A stretch of 64,000 nt of DNA from Owenia fusiformis (taxonomy: Eukaryota > Annelida > Polychaeta > Sabellida > Oweniidae). The DNA lies in NCBI GenBank assembly GCA_903813345.2, contig CAIIXF020000002.1, positions 23,698,455 through 23,762,454 of the forward strand. The letters run 5' to 3'. Within the stretch, counting starts at the first letter, position 1. Every line of letters begins with the position of its first letter. Below, in pieces: positions 1 through 11,240 of the stretch. A model generated the notes under the pieces. That model was not told the DNA's origin, did not search any database, and saw nothing but the letters and a program-made list of their open reading frames with translations. Made by a program: the position numbers and the translations under genes.

Positions 1-286
1 GTTTCTCTGTCACACCAAGGTTACAATAAAAGACATTTAAATCCCCCTCTTATATTACACAGGCACAACCACCTGTATTCATTTTGTCAGCCACAAAAAA
101 CAGTCTTTGACACAGAAATGCTCAATATTCAGCTAAATACATATTTCTCTGTCACACCAAGGTTACAATAGACATTTAAATCCCCCTCTTATATTACACA
201 GGCACAACCACCTGTATTCACTTTGTCAGCCACAAAAAACAGTCTTTGACACAGAAATGCTCAATATTCAGCTAAATACACATTAC
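1..286. repeat. Two-copy direct repeat, 142-bp period
   Basis: The block starting TTTCTCTGTCACACCAAGG at base 2 recurs 142 bases later, and the match runs on through CTCAATATTCAGCTAAATAC. The second copy lacks four bases (ataaaagac becomes atagac). No open frame spans it. It may be the edge of a longer array to the left of the window. Confidence 0.85.
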
Positions 287-705
287 GCATTTTATACAGG
301 CCTGCACCTAGCAACCCCTCCCCTTGGCCAACAATTCTTTCAAGATCATGCAGTTTTTCACCATCTCGTACATGTATTGACATGTCAGAGCAATATAAAT
401 AAAACTTTAATCCCCAAGTATTTAATTTCTATGACATGAGTTTTGTTCACTGATAACTAATCCGTTTGTTATGAGTTAAAGGATTAATATCTACAGCCGA
501 TGGTTCCACAGAAAAATAATTTGCAAATTAAGTTTTTCTAATTTATTTGCTTCTTTAGTGTCCCTCTTGCTATGATTAATATTGTGTTAAAATTTGGAAT
601 TAATCGATTAACTCATTCAAAAGTTAATTTTTTAATTTTTAATAAATGACTTTTCTTCACCTTTAATCCACAGTTATTACCCAAATGTTGAAAGAAACAG
701 TGAAG
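287..705. other. AT-rich spacer, no gene seen
   Basis: Very AT-rich sequence between the 142-bp repeat and the 154-bp satellite. Stops are frequent in all frames and no splice-bounded exon, RNA gene or repeat structure was recognised. Confidence 0.5.
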
Positions 706-1438
706 GGTTAAACTAGGCTCATGAGTATGTTTCAATTTGAGACATAGTATGTGATGTGCTCCAGGTACATCAGTATATTAAAAAGTTCAATTTGGCGCAT
801 TAGTATAGTTCAATTTGGAGCATTATTTATGATGTTCAAAGTACATCCTTACAGTAAAAGATTAAACTTGGCTCATGAGTATGTTTCAATTTGGGGCATA
901 GTATGTCATGTGCTCCAAGTACATCAGTATTTTAAAAAGTTCAATTTGGCACGTTAGTATAGATCAATTTGGCGCGCTATTTATTATGTTCAAAGTACAT
1001 CCTTACAGTGAAAGATTAAACTTGGCTCATGAGTATGTTTCAATTTGGGGCATAGTATGTCATGTGCTCCAAGTACATCAGTATTTTAAAAAGTTCAATT
1101 TGGCGCGTAAGTATATATCAATTTGGCGCGCTATTTATTATGTTCAAAGTTCATCCTTGTATTGAAAGGTTAAACTTGGCTTATGAGTAAGTTTCAATTT
1201 GGGAATAGTCTGTGACATGCTCTAAGTTCATCAGTATATTGAAAAGTTCAATTTGGCGCATTGGTATAGTTCAATTTGGCGCGTTATTTATGATGTTCAA
1301 AATACATCATTATATTGAAAGGTTAATCTTGGCTGATGAGTATGTTTCAATTTGGGACATAGTATGTTATATGCTCTAAGTTCGTCAGTTTATTAAAAAG
1401 TTCAATTTGACGCATTATTCATGATGTTCAAAGTACAT

Positions 1439-1459
1439 CCTTCTTCTTCTTCTTCTTCT
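1439..1459. repeat. (TTC)n microsatellite
   Basis: About seven TTC units interrupt a satellite unit just before the TTAA-flanked MITE. Confidence 0.9.
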
Positions 1460-1477
1460 ATTACATTGAAAGTTTAA

Positions 1478-1963
1478 AGCTGGACTACGCTCCGAAACGC
1501 AATATCTTGACATATATTGTTTTTACATTTTCAAGCTCTAATATAAAGTTTATGTAAATAAAAATTGTTTTTTTCTGCGTAATATCAAAGAACAATCATT
1601 TAGTTAAAAAAAATAAAAAGGCTAGTGCGGGATTCGAACCCGGACCTCCCGCGTGCTCAGCGAGGATTCTACCCGCTACACCAACTATTATTATAAAAGT
1701 AGTAATTAAACGCTACTTATTTTGAATGCTATGATTCGGAAGTGACGTCACGTTCTTCATTTAGAAACCTTTCCAAAATCATATCGCCGGCACCGATCGA
1801 AGCAAATTCAATGAAAAATCTTTGAAATGACACATTTATCGTAAGTATTTCTACACAAGATTTGCCCCATTTGTTCATCATTCTATAATCTTTCATTAAG
1901 CTCAAAATGATAAAGTTCACCCCCGAAACAACCCAAGATTGCGTTTCGGAGCGTAGTCCAGCT
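1478..1963. mobile_element. 486-bp MITE with TTAA target duplication
   Basis: Inverted ends: the left begins AGCTGGACTACGCTCCGAAA and the right ends with the complement, TTTCGGAGCGTAGTCCAGCT. Over 30 terminal bases pair. TTAA flanks both sides (1474-1477, 1964-1967). The satellite unit reads GAAAGTTTAA before and TTAAACTTGG after the element, so the empty site GAAAGGTTAAACTTGG is known from neighbouring copies. TTAA duplication is typical of piggyBac- and Kolobok-type transposases, but no transposase is present, so this is a non-autonomous element. It carries a tRNA-like segment. Confidence 0.88.
1620..1691 (-). pseudogene. tRNA-Gly-like remnant
   Basis: The minus strand holds GTAGAATCCTCGCTGAGCAC, then GCGGGAGGTCCGGGTTCGAA and TCCCG. 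This is the D-loop, anticodon arm and B box of a tRNA-Gly-like sequence (animal tRNA-Gly has the same AGAAT-CTCGC ... GCGGGAGG-CCCGGGTTCGA pattern). The anticodon loop has an extra base, and the 5' acceptor strand (ATAATAG) does not pair with the 3' strand (ACTAGCC). It is probably not a working tRNA. It may be SINE-derived and sits inside the TTAA-flanked MITE. Confidence 0.7.
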
Positions 1964-3109
1964 TTAAACTTGGCTCATGAGTATGTTTCAATGGGACATA
2001 GTATGTGATGTGCTCCAAGTTCGTCAGTATATTAAAAAGTTCAATTTGGCGCATTATCATAGTTCATTATGATGTCCAAAGTACATCCTTACATTGAAAG
2101 GTTAAACTTGGCTCATGAGTATGTTTCAATGGGACATAGTATGTGATGTGCTCCAAGTTCATCAAAGTTCAATTTGGCGCATTATCATAGTTCAATTTGG
2201 CGCGTTATTTATGATGTTCAAAGTACATCCTTACATTGCAAGGTTAAACTTGGCTCATGAGTATGTTTCAATTTGGGACATAGTATGTGATGTGCTGTAA
2301 GTTCATCAGTATATTAAAAAGTTCAATTTGGCGCATTAGTATAGTTCAATTTGGCGCACTATTTATGATGTTCAAAGTACATCCTTACATTGAAAGGTTA
2401 AACTTGGCTCATGAGCATGTTTCAATTTGGGACATAGTACGTGATGTGCTCCAAGTACATCAGTATATTAAAAGTTCAATTTGGCGCATTAGTATAGTTC
2501 AATTTGGCGCATTATTTATGATGTTCAAAGTACATCCTTACAATAGAAGGTTAAACTTGGCTCATGAGTATATTTCAATTTGGGATATAGTATGTGATGT
2601 GCTTCAAGTACATCAGTATATTAAAAAGTTCAATTTGGCACATTAGTATTGTTCAGTTTGGCGCATTATTTATAATGTTCAAAGTACATCCTTACATTGA
2701 AAGGTTAAACTTGGCTCATGAGTATGTTTCAATTTGGGACATAGTATGTGATGTGCTCTAACTTCATCAAAATATTAAAAAGCTCAATTTGGCGCATTTG
2801 TGTAGTTCAATTTGGCGCATTATTTATGATGTTCAAAGTAAATCCTCACATTGAAAGGTTGAACTTGGCTCATGAGAGTATGTTTCAATTTTGGACATAG
2901 TATGTGATGTGCTCCAAGTACATCAGTATTTTAAAAAGTTCAATTTGGCGCGTTAGTATTTATCAATTTGGCACATTTTTTATCCTTACATTGAACGGAC
3001 AAACTTGGCTCATGAGTATGTTCCAATTTGGGACTTAGCATATGATGTGCTCTCAGTTCAATAGTATATTAAAAAGTTCAATTTGGCGTGTTAACATAGT
3101 TCAATTTGG

Positions 3110-3229
3110 GGCATTATGAACATCATAAATAATGCGCCAAATTGAACCTTTTAATATACTGATGAACCTACAGCACATCACATACTATGTCTGAAATTGA
3201 AACATACCCAGGAGCCAAGTTTAACCTTT
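3110..3229 (-). repeat. Inverted terminal unit of the 154-bp satellite
   Basis: The last about 120 bases are the satellite unit in reverse orientation: ATAATGCGCCAAATTGAAC, then ACATCACATACTATGTC and GCCAAGTTTAACC. This gives the array a fold-back end. Confidence 0.88.
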
Positions 3230-4059
3230 TTAACCATTTTATTCATGAAATTGTAAAATATGATGTACTATGTAACTACTGTATGCTATGTTATTGACAA
3301 ATATATTGAAATATATGCATATTTTATACTTAACAGGATCTTAAGAGGTTCTGGACAAATCATTTGATTCTGGACTTGACATATTTTTTTTCCAACGAAA
3401 TCACATCCAAGGGTTGAATTTTTATTGGATATTTAGAGAGCGAGTCCTGTATTGATTTCAATAAAAAGGTTAAAATAGAACGCTATTTGAGAGTTAATCT
3501 TATACTTTCATTACATTGATAAATTAAGGCAAATTCTGAAAAATTTTAAAGTGCATTTTTTATGAAATATTATCCAAGTATTTAGATGAAACGGTCTTAT
3601 TTAAATACAAATCATAACATGATGATATTTTTTCATAAAATATTTCTTCAAGAAATTCAATTGAAGGCTCAAGATAAAACGAGCTAATTTAGGTGAAAAC
3701 CCTTACATGATGATGTGTTTTCATGACTTCTTTCATAAAATTCCATCAAGGGGTGAAAATAAAATGATCGAATTTAAGTGATTTAAGGATCACGAGGATA
3801 GGTTTTCTTGGATATTTTCTATGAAATCCCATCCAGTGGTCAAGGTAAAATTTTTATTTGGTATATTTGGTCACGTGTTCGAACCCATAGAACCATATAG
3901 GAACGTCATTTTGAATGTTACGTGATAAATCCATATAAGGCTTTTAGAACAATGTGGGGAAAGATGAGGGGAAACCCCTGACACCTGTTCACGATTTTAT
4001 CCGAACGTTCATCGGATCATTTCGGTTTTTATGCACTTCATTATTTTACCGAAGTTTGC

Positions 4060-4440
4060 CGATTCGATTCGTCGTATTTCGGAATATTGGGGACAATTTT
4101 ATACTCCATTGGGAGTATTTTTAATCTACTTCTTATTACGAAGATTCCCGAACCTTGTTCGGATTAATCCGGATTTTCTGACCTACTTCATCTACCGAGA
4201 TTTAACGAGTTTACATTCGGCTCATTTCGGAATCCTGGTGACAATTTTATACTCCATTGGAGTATTTTTGATCTACTTCTTATGACGAAGATTTCCGAAC
4301 CTTGTTCGGATTAATCCGGATTTTCTGACCTACTTCATCTACCGAGATTTAACGAGTTTACATTCGTCTCATTTCGGAATCCTGGTGACAATTTTATACT
4401 CCATTGGAGTATTTTTGATCTACTTTTTCTGGATTTTGCC
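4060..4440. repeat. About 145-bp tandem repeat inside the left arm
   Basis: The block from CATTTCGGAATCCTGGTGAC through CTACCGAGATTTAACGAG repeats about 2.5 times. The same repeat is present in the right arm (11560-11990) with a small extra duplication of GAAGTAGATC. The frame at 4031-4285 is open over this repeat but looks like chance: it encodes a repeated hydrophobic string and is truncated by the next unit. Confidence 0.85.
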
Positions 4441-4526
4441 CTACTTATTATATCTTTACAACAAGCAAATCAAAAAATTCGCCATGAACGGGTCTCGATC
4501 GACTAACCTAGAGCATGGAAGCTAGG

Positions 4527-4550
4527 CACGTTAGCCATGAGGCTAACGTG
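4527..4550. other. Perfect 10-bp hairpin in the arm
   Basis: CACGTTAGCC, loop ATGA, GGCTAACGTG. On the minus strand it forms the 5' part of a tRNA-like segment running to about 4470, with a pairing CCTAG...CTAGG arm after it. The right-arm counterpart (about 11455-11477) has base changes in the stem. Confidence 0.7.
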
Positions 4551-4659
4551 CAACCGATACGAAAAGATAAAAGTATTATATATTTATACCGAGCGTCAAT
4601 TCAAAATGATCTTCACTTTTGACTGCACGTAAATACAACTCGTCAGTTGTATCCAGAAT

Positions 4660-4722
4660 AGATGAACGCCTATGGTACTAGTGAATAACCAAGTCCCAGG
4701 CGAGTGGTTCGCACCCCACCGT
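4660..4722 (+). other. tRNA-like module with B-box
   Basis: The plus strand reads GAACGCCTATGGTACTAGTG, then AATAACCAAGTCCCAGGCGA, then GTGGTTCGCACCCCACC. The last part resembles a T-arm/B box (GGTTCGANNCC with one mismatch, flanked by GTGG/CCAC). The right-arm copy, on the other strand near 11285-11345, reads GTGGTTCGTATCCCACC, which keeps the stem. It resembles a SINE head, not a standard tRNA. Confidence 0.5.
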
Positions 4723-4989
4723 GATATGTTATTTTTGCTTTTTTAATACGACAGAAAGGAGCAAGGTCACTGGCATGTAGCGGTCCTGATATCGATACAT
4801 TCTACACGCAATAAAACCAGATACCTGCGTGTGATTAAAACTACATGTTAGAGCGTCGATATCCTACAAATCCTATTTTTTCATAAAAATATTTTTTCAT
4901 GAAATCCAATCGAAGGGTGAAGATAAAACGATCTTTTAGGTAAAACAGCTTTACATGATCTGGTGATGTGTTTTCATAACTTTTTTCAT

Positions 4990-5165
4990 AAAAGACCATT
5001 CTCGGTTTGGAGAACAAAGTTCGTCACTCTAATTGAGCGTTATCCCTGCTTCGGACAAATTTGATTTTTTTTACATAATATAGATTTGAATGTCTTCTTT
5101 TGAATAGTCATAGTTTAATTTGGGTAATATTTCTAGATTTTTCATATAAAAATTACTAGTGAAAC
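4990..5165 (+). mobile_element. Fragment of the 45.28-kb MITE family
   Basis: The segment from CATTCTCGGTTTGGAGAA through GAGCGTTATCCCTGCTTCGG to GGGTAATATTTCTAG matches one half of the complete MITE at 45280-45670. No right end is present here. Confidence 0.85.
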
Positions 5166-7827
5166 ACCCAACGTCGCTTTTATGATTCGTACCACTTTTT
5201 TAACTTGGTGTATTGCATATTTCCGTGGGTTGATTTGAAAAAAAGACAAACAACGTATACATGAATATGTCATAAGCATAAAGTGAGATAATTGTTAGAT
5301 TAGGTTTGCTATAAGTGACTTTAAAACAAAAAAATAAAAAACATTAGTTCACGTGTTAAAGTCCCATTGACCACGACATCAAGGAAAATTGAGCTTTTTG
5401 TCATCAGACATCTTTATAGATGGAACTAGCTATGTACTACATTTTTAAATACACTCACATTGTACATGTAGCTGTAATATCTAAGATGTTATTTTTATTG
5501 ATGAAAAGATTCTTACATACTAAAGTTACATTAAAATATCAATTGCAATAGCCACCTGTTTTTAACATCCCTTTGTCACTCATCCCTTAATTATCTCTGT
5601 GTATCTTAAACGTGTGTGTGTTCGATGTTGATAGCACCCGAGTGCAACCTAAGGAGCACATACAATACATTTTGTGTATGCCCAGTCTGGCCGCCTTATA
5701 TCTGCCTGCACCGAGAAATGGGCGCAGCTTTGACAATTAACGAATGATATAACGATATCACGGATTTCACCGAATGTTATTCATCCCTAAATAGCTTTTT
5801 TATTTAGTCTTATGATCCGACTGATGTTTCAATTTTTTGCAGTGACTCTGAAATTGCTGCGCCAGATATGACATCACAGCGACTCATTTTCCTACATTTA
5901 AATCACTAAACTAAATCAATTGAAACATAATCATTAAAGAATGAGGACCTTGTATTTTACTTTGGACGAGGGTAGTGGCCATGTCTTGGCATGGCTAGTT
6001 GTGCATTAACGTTTGATACTGTTGTGCGGATAAAAATAATGAATATATGTTAAAGTAGCACTAAACAGATACTTTTAAAGTTAAAAGAATATAGTTACAT
6101 TTAAAGAATGGGCCCAACGAATAGATATTGAATATAGGACTCGTTTGATGAAACGTTCGTTCTTTTAATTCTAATAAACCTAGAAATCAATCAACGATTA
6201 AGTAAATTGACAAGACTTCATGTTCAAGTTGGCTGAATTTCGTGTAACTTAACTCTGATGTTTCTAGATTTTACATATGGAGAACAGAATTCGAAATCAT
6301 AATCACAATCGTATTTTAAGGCAAATAGGCCATGAATATGCTTTTAGTTACACGGTGGATGATCAAATTAACACATTTTGGATGTTGAATTTCATTTCAA
6401 GTTCATTCGAATTTACGCGTTATCGTGGGAAAGCCCATGGCATTATCCAATAAAATTGATATATATACTGTCTAGGCTGAGACTAACATATATAATGTTA
6501 TTTAATGTATTTAATATACAGGATATATCTGAGAAAGTTATGCAATATATCTACACGAGAAATAGTAGGGACCGAGGGTTGATATATTACCTTTACCTGT
6601 CGAAAATCGAGTATAAACTATGAGGATTAGATACGCATTGAATGTAATGGAACCGTCATGTAATAATTAGAAATGATAATCACAATCAAATCATGAATAT
6701 TTTATCTAGATTTAAAGTGCTTAAGATTTATTTTTAAAACTCAACCGAACTATTAACATTTAAAAGCACCGAACGAATTTTTCTGGGGATTGCTGATGAG
6801 CGGGTGGGATGGGATGGGAGGGATAAAATGAAATACTAGATAAAATATTGATACCTTTACGCATGTCAATCTCAAATTAGAATGCATATATCATTATCTC
6901 TTTTATTCTTCTGTATTGTAATACGATAGTCTGATTATTGCCAATATCCTATACATGAAATAATGTACAACGTGTATTCTACATTGAATAACAAACGAAA
7001 TAAAACTCATCTTTGTACGAATTTATTTTTCATATGACACAAAGTAACATAACATTGTTATATGTTGCATTTACGACTACTACAGCAAATCAGAAAATTC
7101 GTACAATATCAAACGTAAGAGTTGTTCACAAATACATTGGTATTTTGATATGAGTATCATGTAGTATTAAAATATTAAAATCATATGATCAGCAAGTTTA
7201 TAAGCTTAATATTGTATTGTTTTTTATTTAAGTGTCGCATGCTTAATTTCATACATATACATCTGTACAATCATCCAAAAAGCCTCGAGCCACCAATGGC
7301 TAATGAGACACTGCTAATCAAAATAAATCATATAATATTATATAATAAATGCATAATATGAGTCAGTTGCAGAAATAGGATTATGAATAAAGCAAAGTTC
7401 ATGACCTCTATTACGAACATTGTTTGATGAACTCGATCACTCAGTCAGTTGTTGAACATATGCAAATGTGGTCAGGTTATAAATATAAGTACAATTTAAG
7501 TCCATGATATTTTCACATATTGAACATAACACTCAGTTCACAAAGAGATGTATACAAATCTAATCCACAAGTAGAAATGATTGTTTCATGCTGTTTATGC
7601 ATTGTGTATAAACTGTAATCCAAAACATGAATAAAGTGGGCAAGAGGTGGTTGTATGATGGCCCATAAAATCACATTATGTAACACCGGCACCCTGGTTC
7701 AATATAGTGCAGTGGCCCATGTTTGATATACGTACATCAAAACTCATGTTTTTTCAAGGAAAGAAGCTAGATTAGTGATATATTGAAAAATCAAACTACT
7801 ATACCCCAATACTGTAGCCCGTATTTC
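5166..7827. other. Interior of the large element, no gene recognised
   Basis: AT-rich sequence with short unrelated open frames (the longest, 6378-6623, is 81 codons and resembles nothing known to me). No transposase signature, rRNA, tRNA or tandem repeat was seen. Confidence 0.4.
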
Positions 7828-8028
7828 TTTAAAAGGAATACAGGCTACAGTGAAGTTGCAAATGGAGGACCTTTGTTTATTTCCATAGTTCTGGAGGAAT
7901 ACTAGATTTTACATTGTATAGATTCATCGAGCAGTTTGCAACGCACTATCACCAGAAAAGTCCTATGGAAAAGGACAAAGAATACCCGCTCTATTTGCAA
8001 CTTAACTGTACCCTGTATTCTTTTTAAA
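7828..8028. mobile_element. Palindromic MITE, about 200 bp
   Basis: The left end TTTAAAAGGAATACAGG and TACAGTGAAGTTGCAAAT pair with the right-end ATTTGCAACTTAACTGTA and CCTGTATTCTTTTTAAA. Just left, ACTGTAGCCCGTATTTC is also the complement of the left end, so this end has been duplicated in inverted form. Confidence 0.75.
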
Positions 8029-8840
8029 TGTGTTCACGTGGTAGGGTAGTGTGATACTCCCTCTGCCTATGCCTACATCGTTCAATCTTTTTTTCATAGT
8101 ATAACGCCTTATTAATACAACAGTTATTGAGCTGTTAAGAAAACATACTAACAAACAAACCACTGAGTTTAGAGTAAGACATATACATGTATTGTTCTAT
8201 TATCAAATCATATATTGTGTCCCAATTCTAAAACGTTAACAGTTTATGGTGTACAATAAAACTATTTCTATTAACCACTTTAATATATTTAGACATAAAA
8301 TATCAAGTTACTCATCAGCCAACAAATCTCAAAATATCGAAAAATGAAAAATACGAGATACTTGTTCACTCAAATCTAGGAGTCAATTGGTAATGTGTAC
8401 CTATAGATAGTTCTCAAAGTAAATGAGCAAAAGCGTAACATTTGTATGTAGCATGCTTCATAAAACACTAAACTTAGCCCAAAAAGTAAGCGTGCATTTT
8501 GTTCCTGGCACTGATTGGTTAATAAGTGAATACAATTCGTTGAATGCACGATGCACTCAAAAGATTAGCAGCTGGGAAAGGCTATTGAACAAAAAGTACG
8601 CTTTCGTACTCAAAAAAGGATTACCCTTTTACAACTTTGACAACTTTGAAGCATGAACTTCGGAAGATCTAACGAAATGTACTTACTGTTACCCTGTGGA
8701 TCCCAGGGTTTTGATATGTTCTACAAAGTCATGCAAAGACAGACCATATATGCACTAAAAATATCTGTGACACTTGTATGATATGTATTCCACTTTGAAC
8801 CACCATCTATTTCAATATTGTGAAAATATATATTTCCCAA
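8029..8840. other. Spacer with one unassigned frame
   Basis: A 77-codon plus-strand frame (8423-8656) starts MSKSVTFVCSMLHKT and has balanced composition but no family I recognise and no clear splice sites. Nothing else stands out. Confidence 0.25.
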
Positions 8841-8849
8841 ATTATGAAA

Positions 8850-9275
8850 TAAAGGAGCTTGTATTCGCGAATGCCGCTAACGCCTGTCGGCTACCGGATA
8901 AACCTACTTTACTATTTTATGGGCAATTCATTAAAATATCAATGGAATATTGTCAGGTTCTTTTCATATTTAAATGAGTCGCCCATAGAATGGTAGGTTA
9001 ATCCGGAAGCTGAAATCTTCCATTCCCAAATCATAGTCTTAGCTTGTATTCGCAAATGCAACTAACGCCTGTCGGCTACCGGATTAACCTATTATTTTAC
9101 TGGAAACTCATGTCAATACGAATAGTACCTGCCACTATTCCATTCATATTTAAATGACTTGGTCATATTATACTGGGTTAATCAGGTAGCCGGAAGGCGT
9201 TAGTTGCATTCGCGAATATAAGGTTAGCTTGTATTCAATAATGCAAGAAACGCCTGTCGGCTACCGGATTAAACT
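8850..9275. mobile_element. Cluster of related inverted-repeat MITE ends
   Basis: The core AACGCCTGTCGGCTACCGGA occurs at about 8880, 9065 and 9250 on the plus strand and inverted near 9185-9205. The pair at 9041-9095 and 9170-9223 forms an inverted repeat (AATGCAACTAACGCC / GGCGTTAGTTGCATT) around about 80 bases. The three forward copies are spaced about 185 bases, consistent with tandem MITE copies or one element with partial duplication. Confidence 0.7.
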
Positions 9276-9279
9276 ACCT

Positions 9280-10683
9280 CTGGAGACATCGGGATTTTAA
9301 AGCGGCGTGCAAAGCGTAATCGGGTACACCCCAGTTCTCCGAAACCCAGTTGTCCGAAACCCATTACTCCGAAAAATAAAGTCATAATTTACCAGAGAAA
9401 GCGGGGGGCGTAGCTTACTTAAACTTACGTCAGTTTCATGCCATGTATTTGGCCAAATTAATGGCATGGACGCATTCTGTTATTCATAGATCTCTCTCTC
9501 ACTTTGAATTGCATCCATTGCATGGCGTTACCAGAATGGCAGGAACGGGAGATTTATTTTACATTGTGATTCTAAAAAAAGGTTATTAAAACACAATATA
9601 TATTACGGAACAGTTTATCTTATCTTCTTCAATCTCTTTTATATAGGCAAAATAAAATGAAACATTTTGAAACAGATAAAATAATTTATCGCATAGAACT
9701 TTAAGAATAAAACAGTATACAAATTACGTTGTCAAAATATTTCGTCGCATTTAATTTCTTAGTCTCGGTCTCTTATCAAATCGTAAAAGAATAAAACATT
9801 CTATACTTAATCACTTGGGATTTATGTTTCGGCATTCGTTTCAGGCATTTGTTTTTTATGTTCTTCTCCTGAAATGTATTTGTTTGACAATAATCAGAGA
9901 AAGTGCGTATACGTATAAATATGCCACGCAAACAAACGGGTGTGACTTCAATTTCTTGTCTGTCTGAGGACGTATTGGGAACGAGGTAGAATTAAAGAAT
10001 TCTTATGAACGAGTCATGCAAGATACTAGAACTAGTAAAGTAATGTAAATGGATAAGTTAATTTCTGATGGATCTGGATATAATATATTTCAAAACTTTG
10101 TAAACACTAGATAACTTCATTTAGGCAGATATAGTATCTTGATATATTTGGCTATCATGCGTTTAAAATACGTTCCTAAAACTATGAAGACGTTAGGTGA
10201 GAAATATTGCTATTGTACGTTCGAAAAGTATTTGGTTGTATTTTGTAGTTCTCAAGTTACCCATGAACTTTCGTGGGCTAATTAACGTCTTGACTTAGCA
10301 TATTTAGCCTAATTTTGCAATGATGTCAACGTGATTCAAATGTTATGCTGTCGTGATTCGCAGAGGTTGCGACAAGATTCGTTTTACAACAGATGTAACT
10401 ATGAGAACATGAAAGCTCATAATCCTGATTATGCAACCTTATACAATCGTTATCTTTGGGACAAGAGCCCAAAAACAAGGTACTCGTGAACGAGAGTTGA
10501 ATTTGCTCCGTGAACGATAGGATACGCTGTTCCCCACCAACAAAATACAAACATATGCTTCAGTGTCCTCAACGCAGATTGTAGAGACTAAGAGAAAAAA
10601 TGAAATATACTTTGCCATAACAGAATACTGTTAAAGTATTGTTTATTAAGTTTATTAAGTTTCACAAATTACTTTTAAATGCC
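9280..10683. other. Interior of the large element, no assigned gene
   Basis: A small degenerate repeat (TTCTCCGAAACCCAGTTGTC, 9342-9378) is present. A minus-strand frame at 10326-10550 (74 codons) contains GSCPKDNDCIRLHNQDYEL and several cysteines. It is less biased than most frames here but matches no family I know and has no convincing splice context. Confidence 0.3.
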
Positions 10684-10714
10684 TTCTTTACCGTCAACGG
10701 ACACTCAAATAAAT

Positions 10715-10762
10715 ACACAATACAATGCAATGCAATGTAATACAACGCATTACAATACAAAC
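10715..10762. repeat. Imperfect AATGC/AATAC pentamer repeat
   Basis: CACAATACAATGCAATGCAA, then TGTAATACAACGCATTACAA. It is a short simple repeat with 5-bp periodicity. Confidence 0.8.
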
Positions 10763-11240
10763 TAAATTAGAGTATTTGTGCATAGCATTTTCCCCTTTTG
10801 TTTGAAGGATATTTTAAGAATAATTCCAGCGTTCGTACACACCTGGAAATGTCAGGGTTTTGATTTAATTTTCCAAGTGCCTGAAATGTCAGAGAATTTT
10901 AAAATAAGGTCAAAAAGGGCCAAAGAGTCCGGGAATTTTAAAACTGTAGACATGTCATGGAAATGTCAGGGAAATTTGTATCAGTGTTGAAAAAATGATG
11001 TTCCAGAAAAATAAATTTTAGGACTATGACAGGATCTCAATGAAATCCAAAATGTAACATTTAGTTGATTCCACACGGGGCGTGTACATTGTCTAACATA
11101 TATCTAAAAGGTTTACACTGTCTTGATTAATGAACTTCTTAGATCTAGTCGCGCTTCAGAAGTGGAAATCCTTCAATTATCAGAGGTTAATGTTTCTAAA
11201 ACTGTATTGAAATAAACGTACGTCTTGTTTTCAAACCTAC

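Larger units (their letters stand above)
706..3229. repeat. 154-bp satellite array
   Basis: Head-to-tail repeats with landmarks GGCTCATGAGTATGTTTCAA, AGTTCAATTTGGCGCATTAG and TGATGTTCAAAGTACATCCT. The CTTGG landmark falls at 867, 1021 and 1175, exactly 154 bases apart. Within each unit the motif TTCAATTTGGCGC occurs twice, so the unit has an older internal duplication. Copies differ by substitutions and short deletions. Long frames such as 2287-2646 exist because the unit has few stops, but 154 is not divisible by 3, so the frame changes from unit to unit. The array is broken by a MITE at 1478-1963 and ends with an inverted unit. Confidence 0.95.
3333..4767 (+). repeat. Left arm of the 9.36-kb element
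   Basis: Inverted copy of 11241-12690. Contents in order: a unique part with repeated motifs on the theme TTTTCATAAAAT...GAAATCCAATCAAGGGTGAA (3590-3860); two full copies and a partial copy of a roughly 145-bp tandem repeat (4060-4440) with landmarks AACCTTGTTCGGATTAATCC and TTTTATACTCCATTGG; a perfect hairpin at 4527-4550; and a tRNA-like module ending near 4722. The arms differ by scattered substitutions and short indels. Confidence 0.92.

Noticed and set aside
751-2646. Several open frames with repeated SIWRISIVQFGALFMMF-type peptides
   Set aside because: They are read from the 154-bp satellite. The period is not a multiple of 3 and the frames shift from unit to unit, so they are not a protein repeat family.
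4031-4285. 84-codon frame repeated in inverted form at 11717-11992
   Set aside because: It follows the internal tandem repeat of the arms and appears twice only because the arms are duplicates. No family resemblance and no splice context.
10326-10550. Minus frame MYFVGGEQRILSF considered as the missing galactosyltransferase YFGG exon
   Set aside because: Only the first few residues look similar; WGWGGEDDD and other conserved residues are absent and it lies inside the 9.36-kb element.
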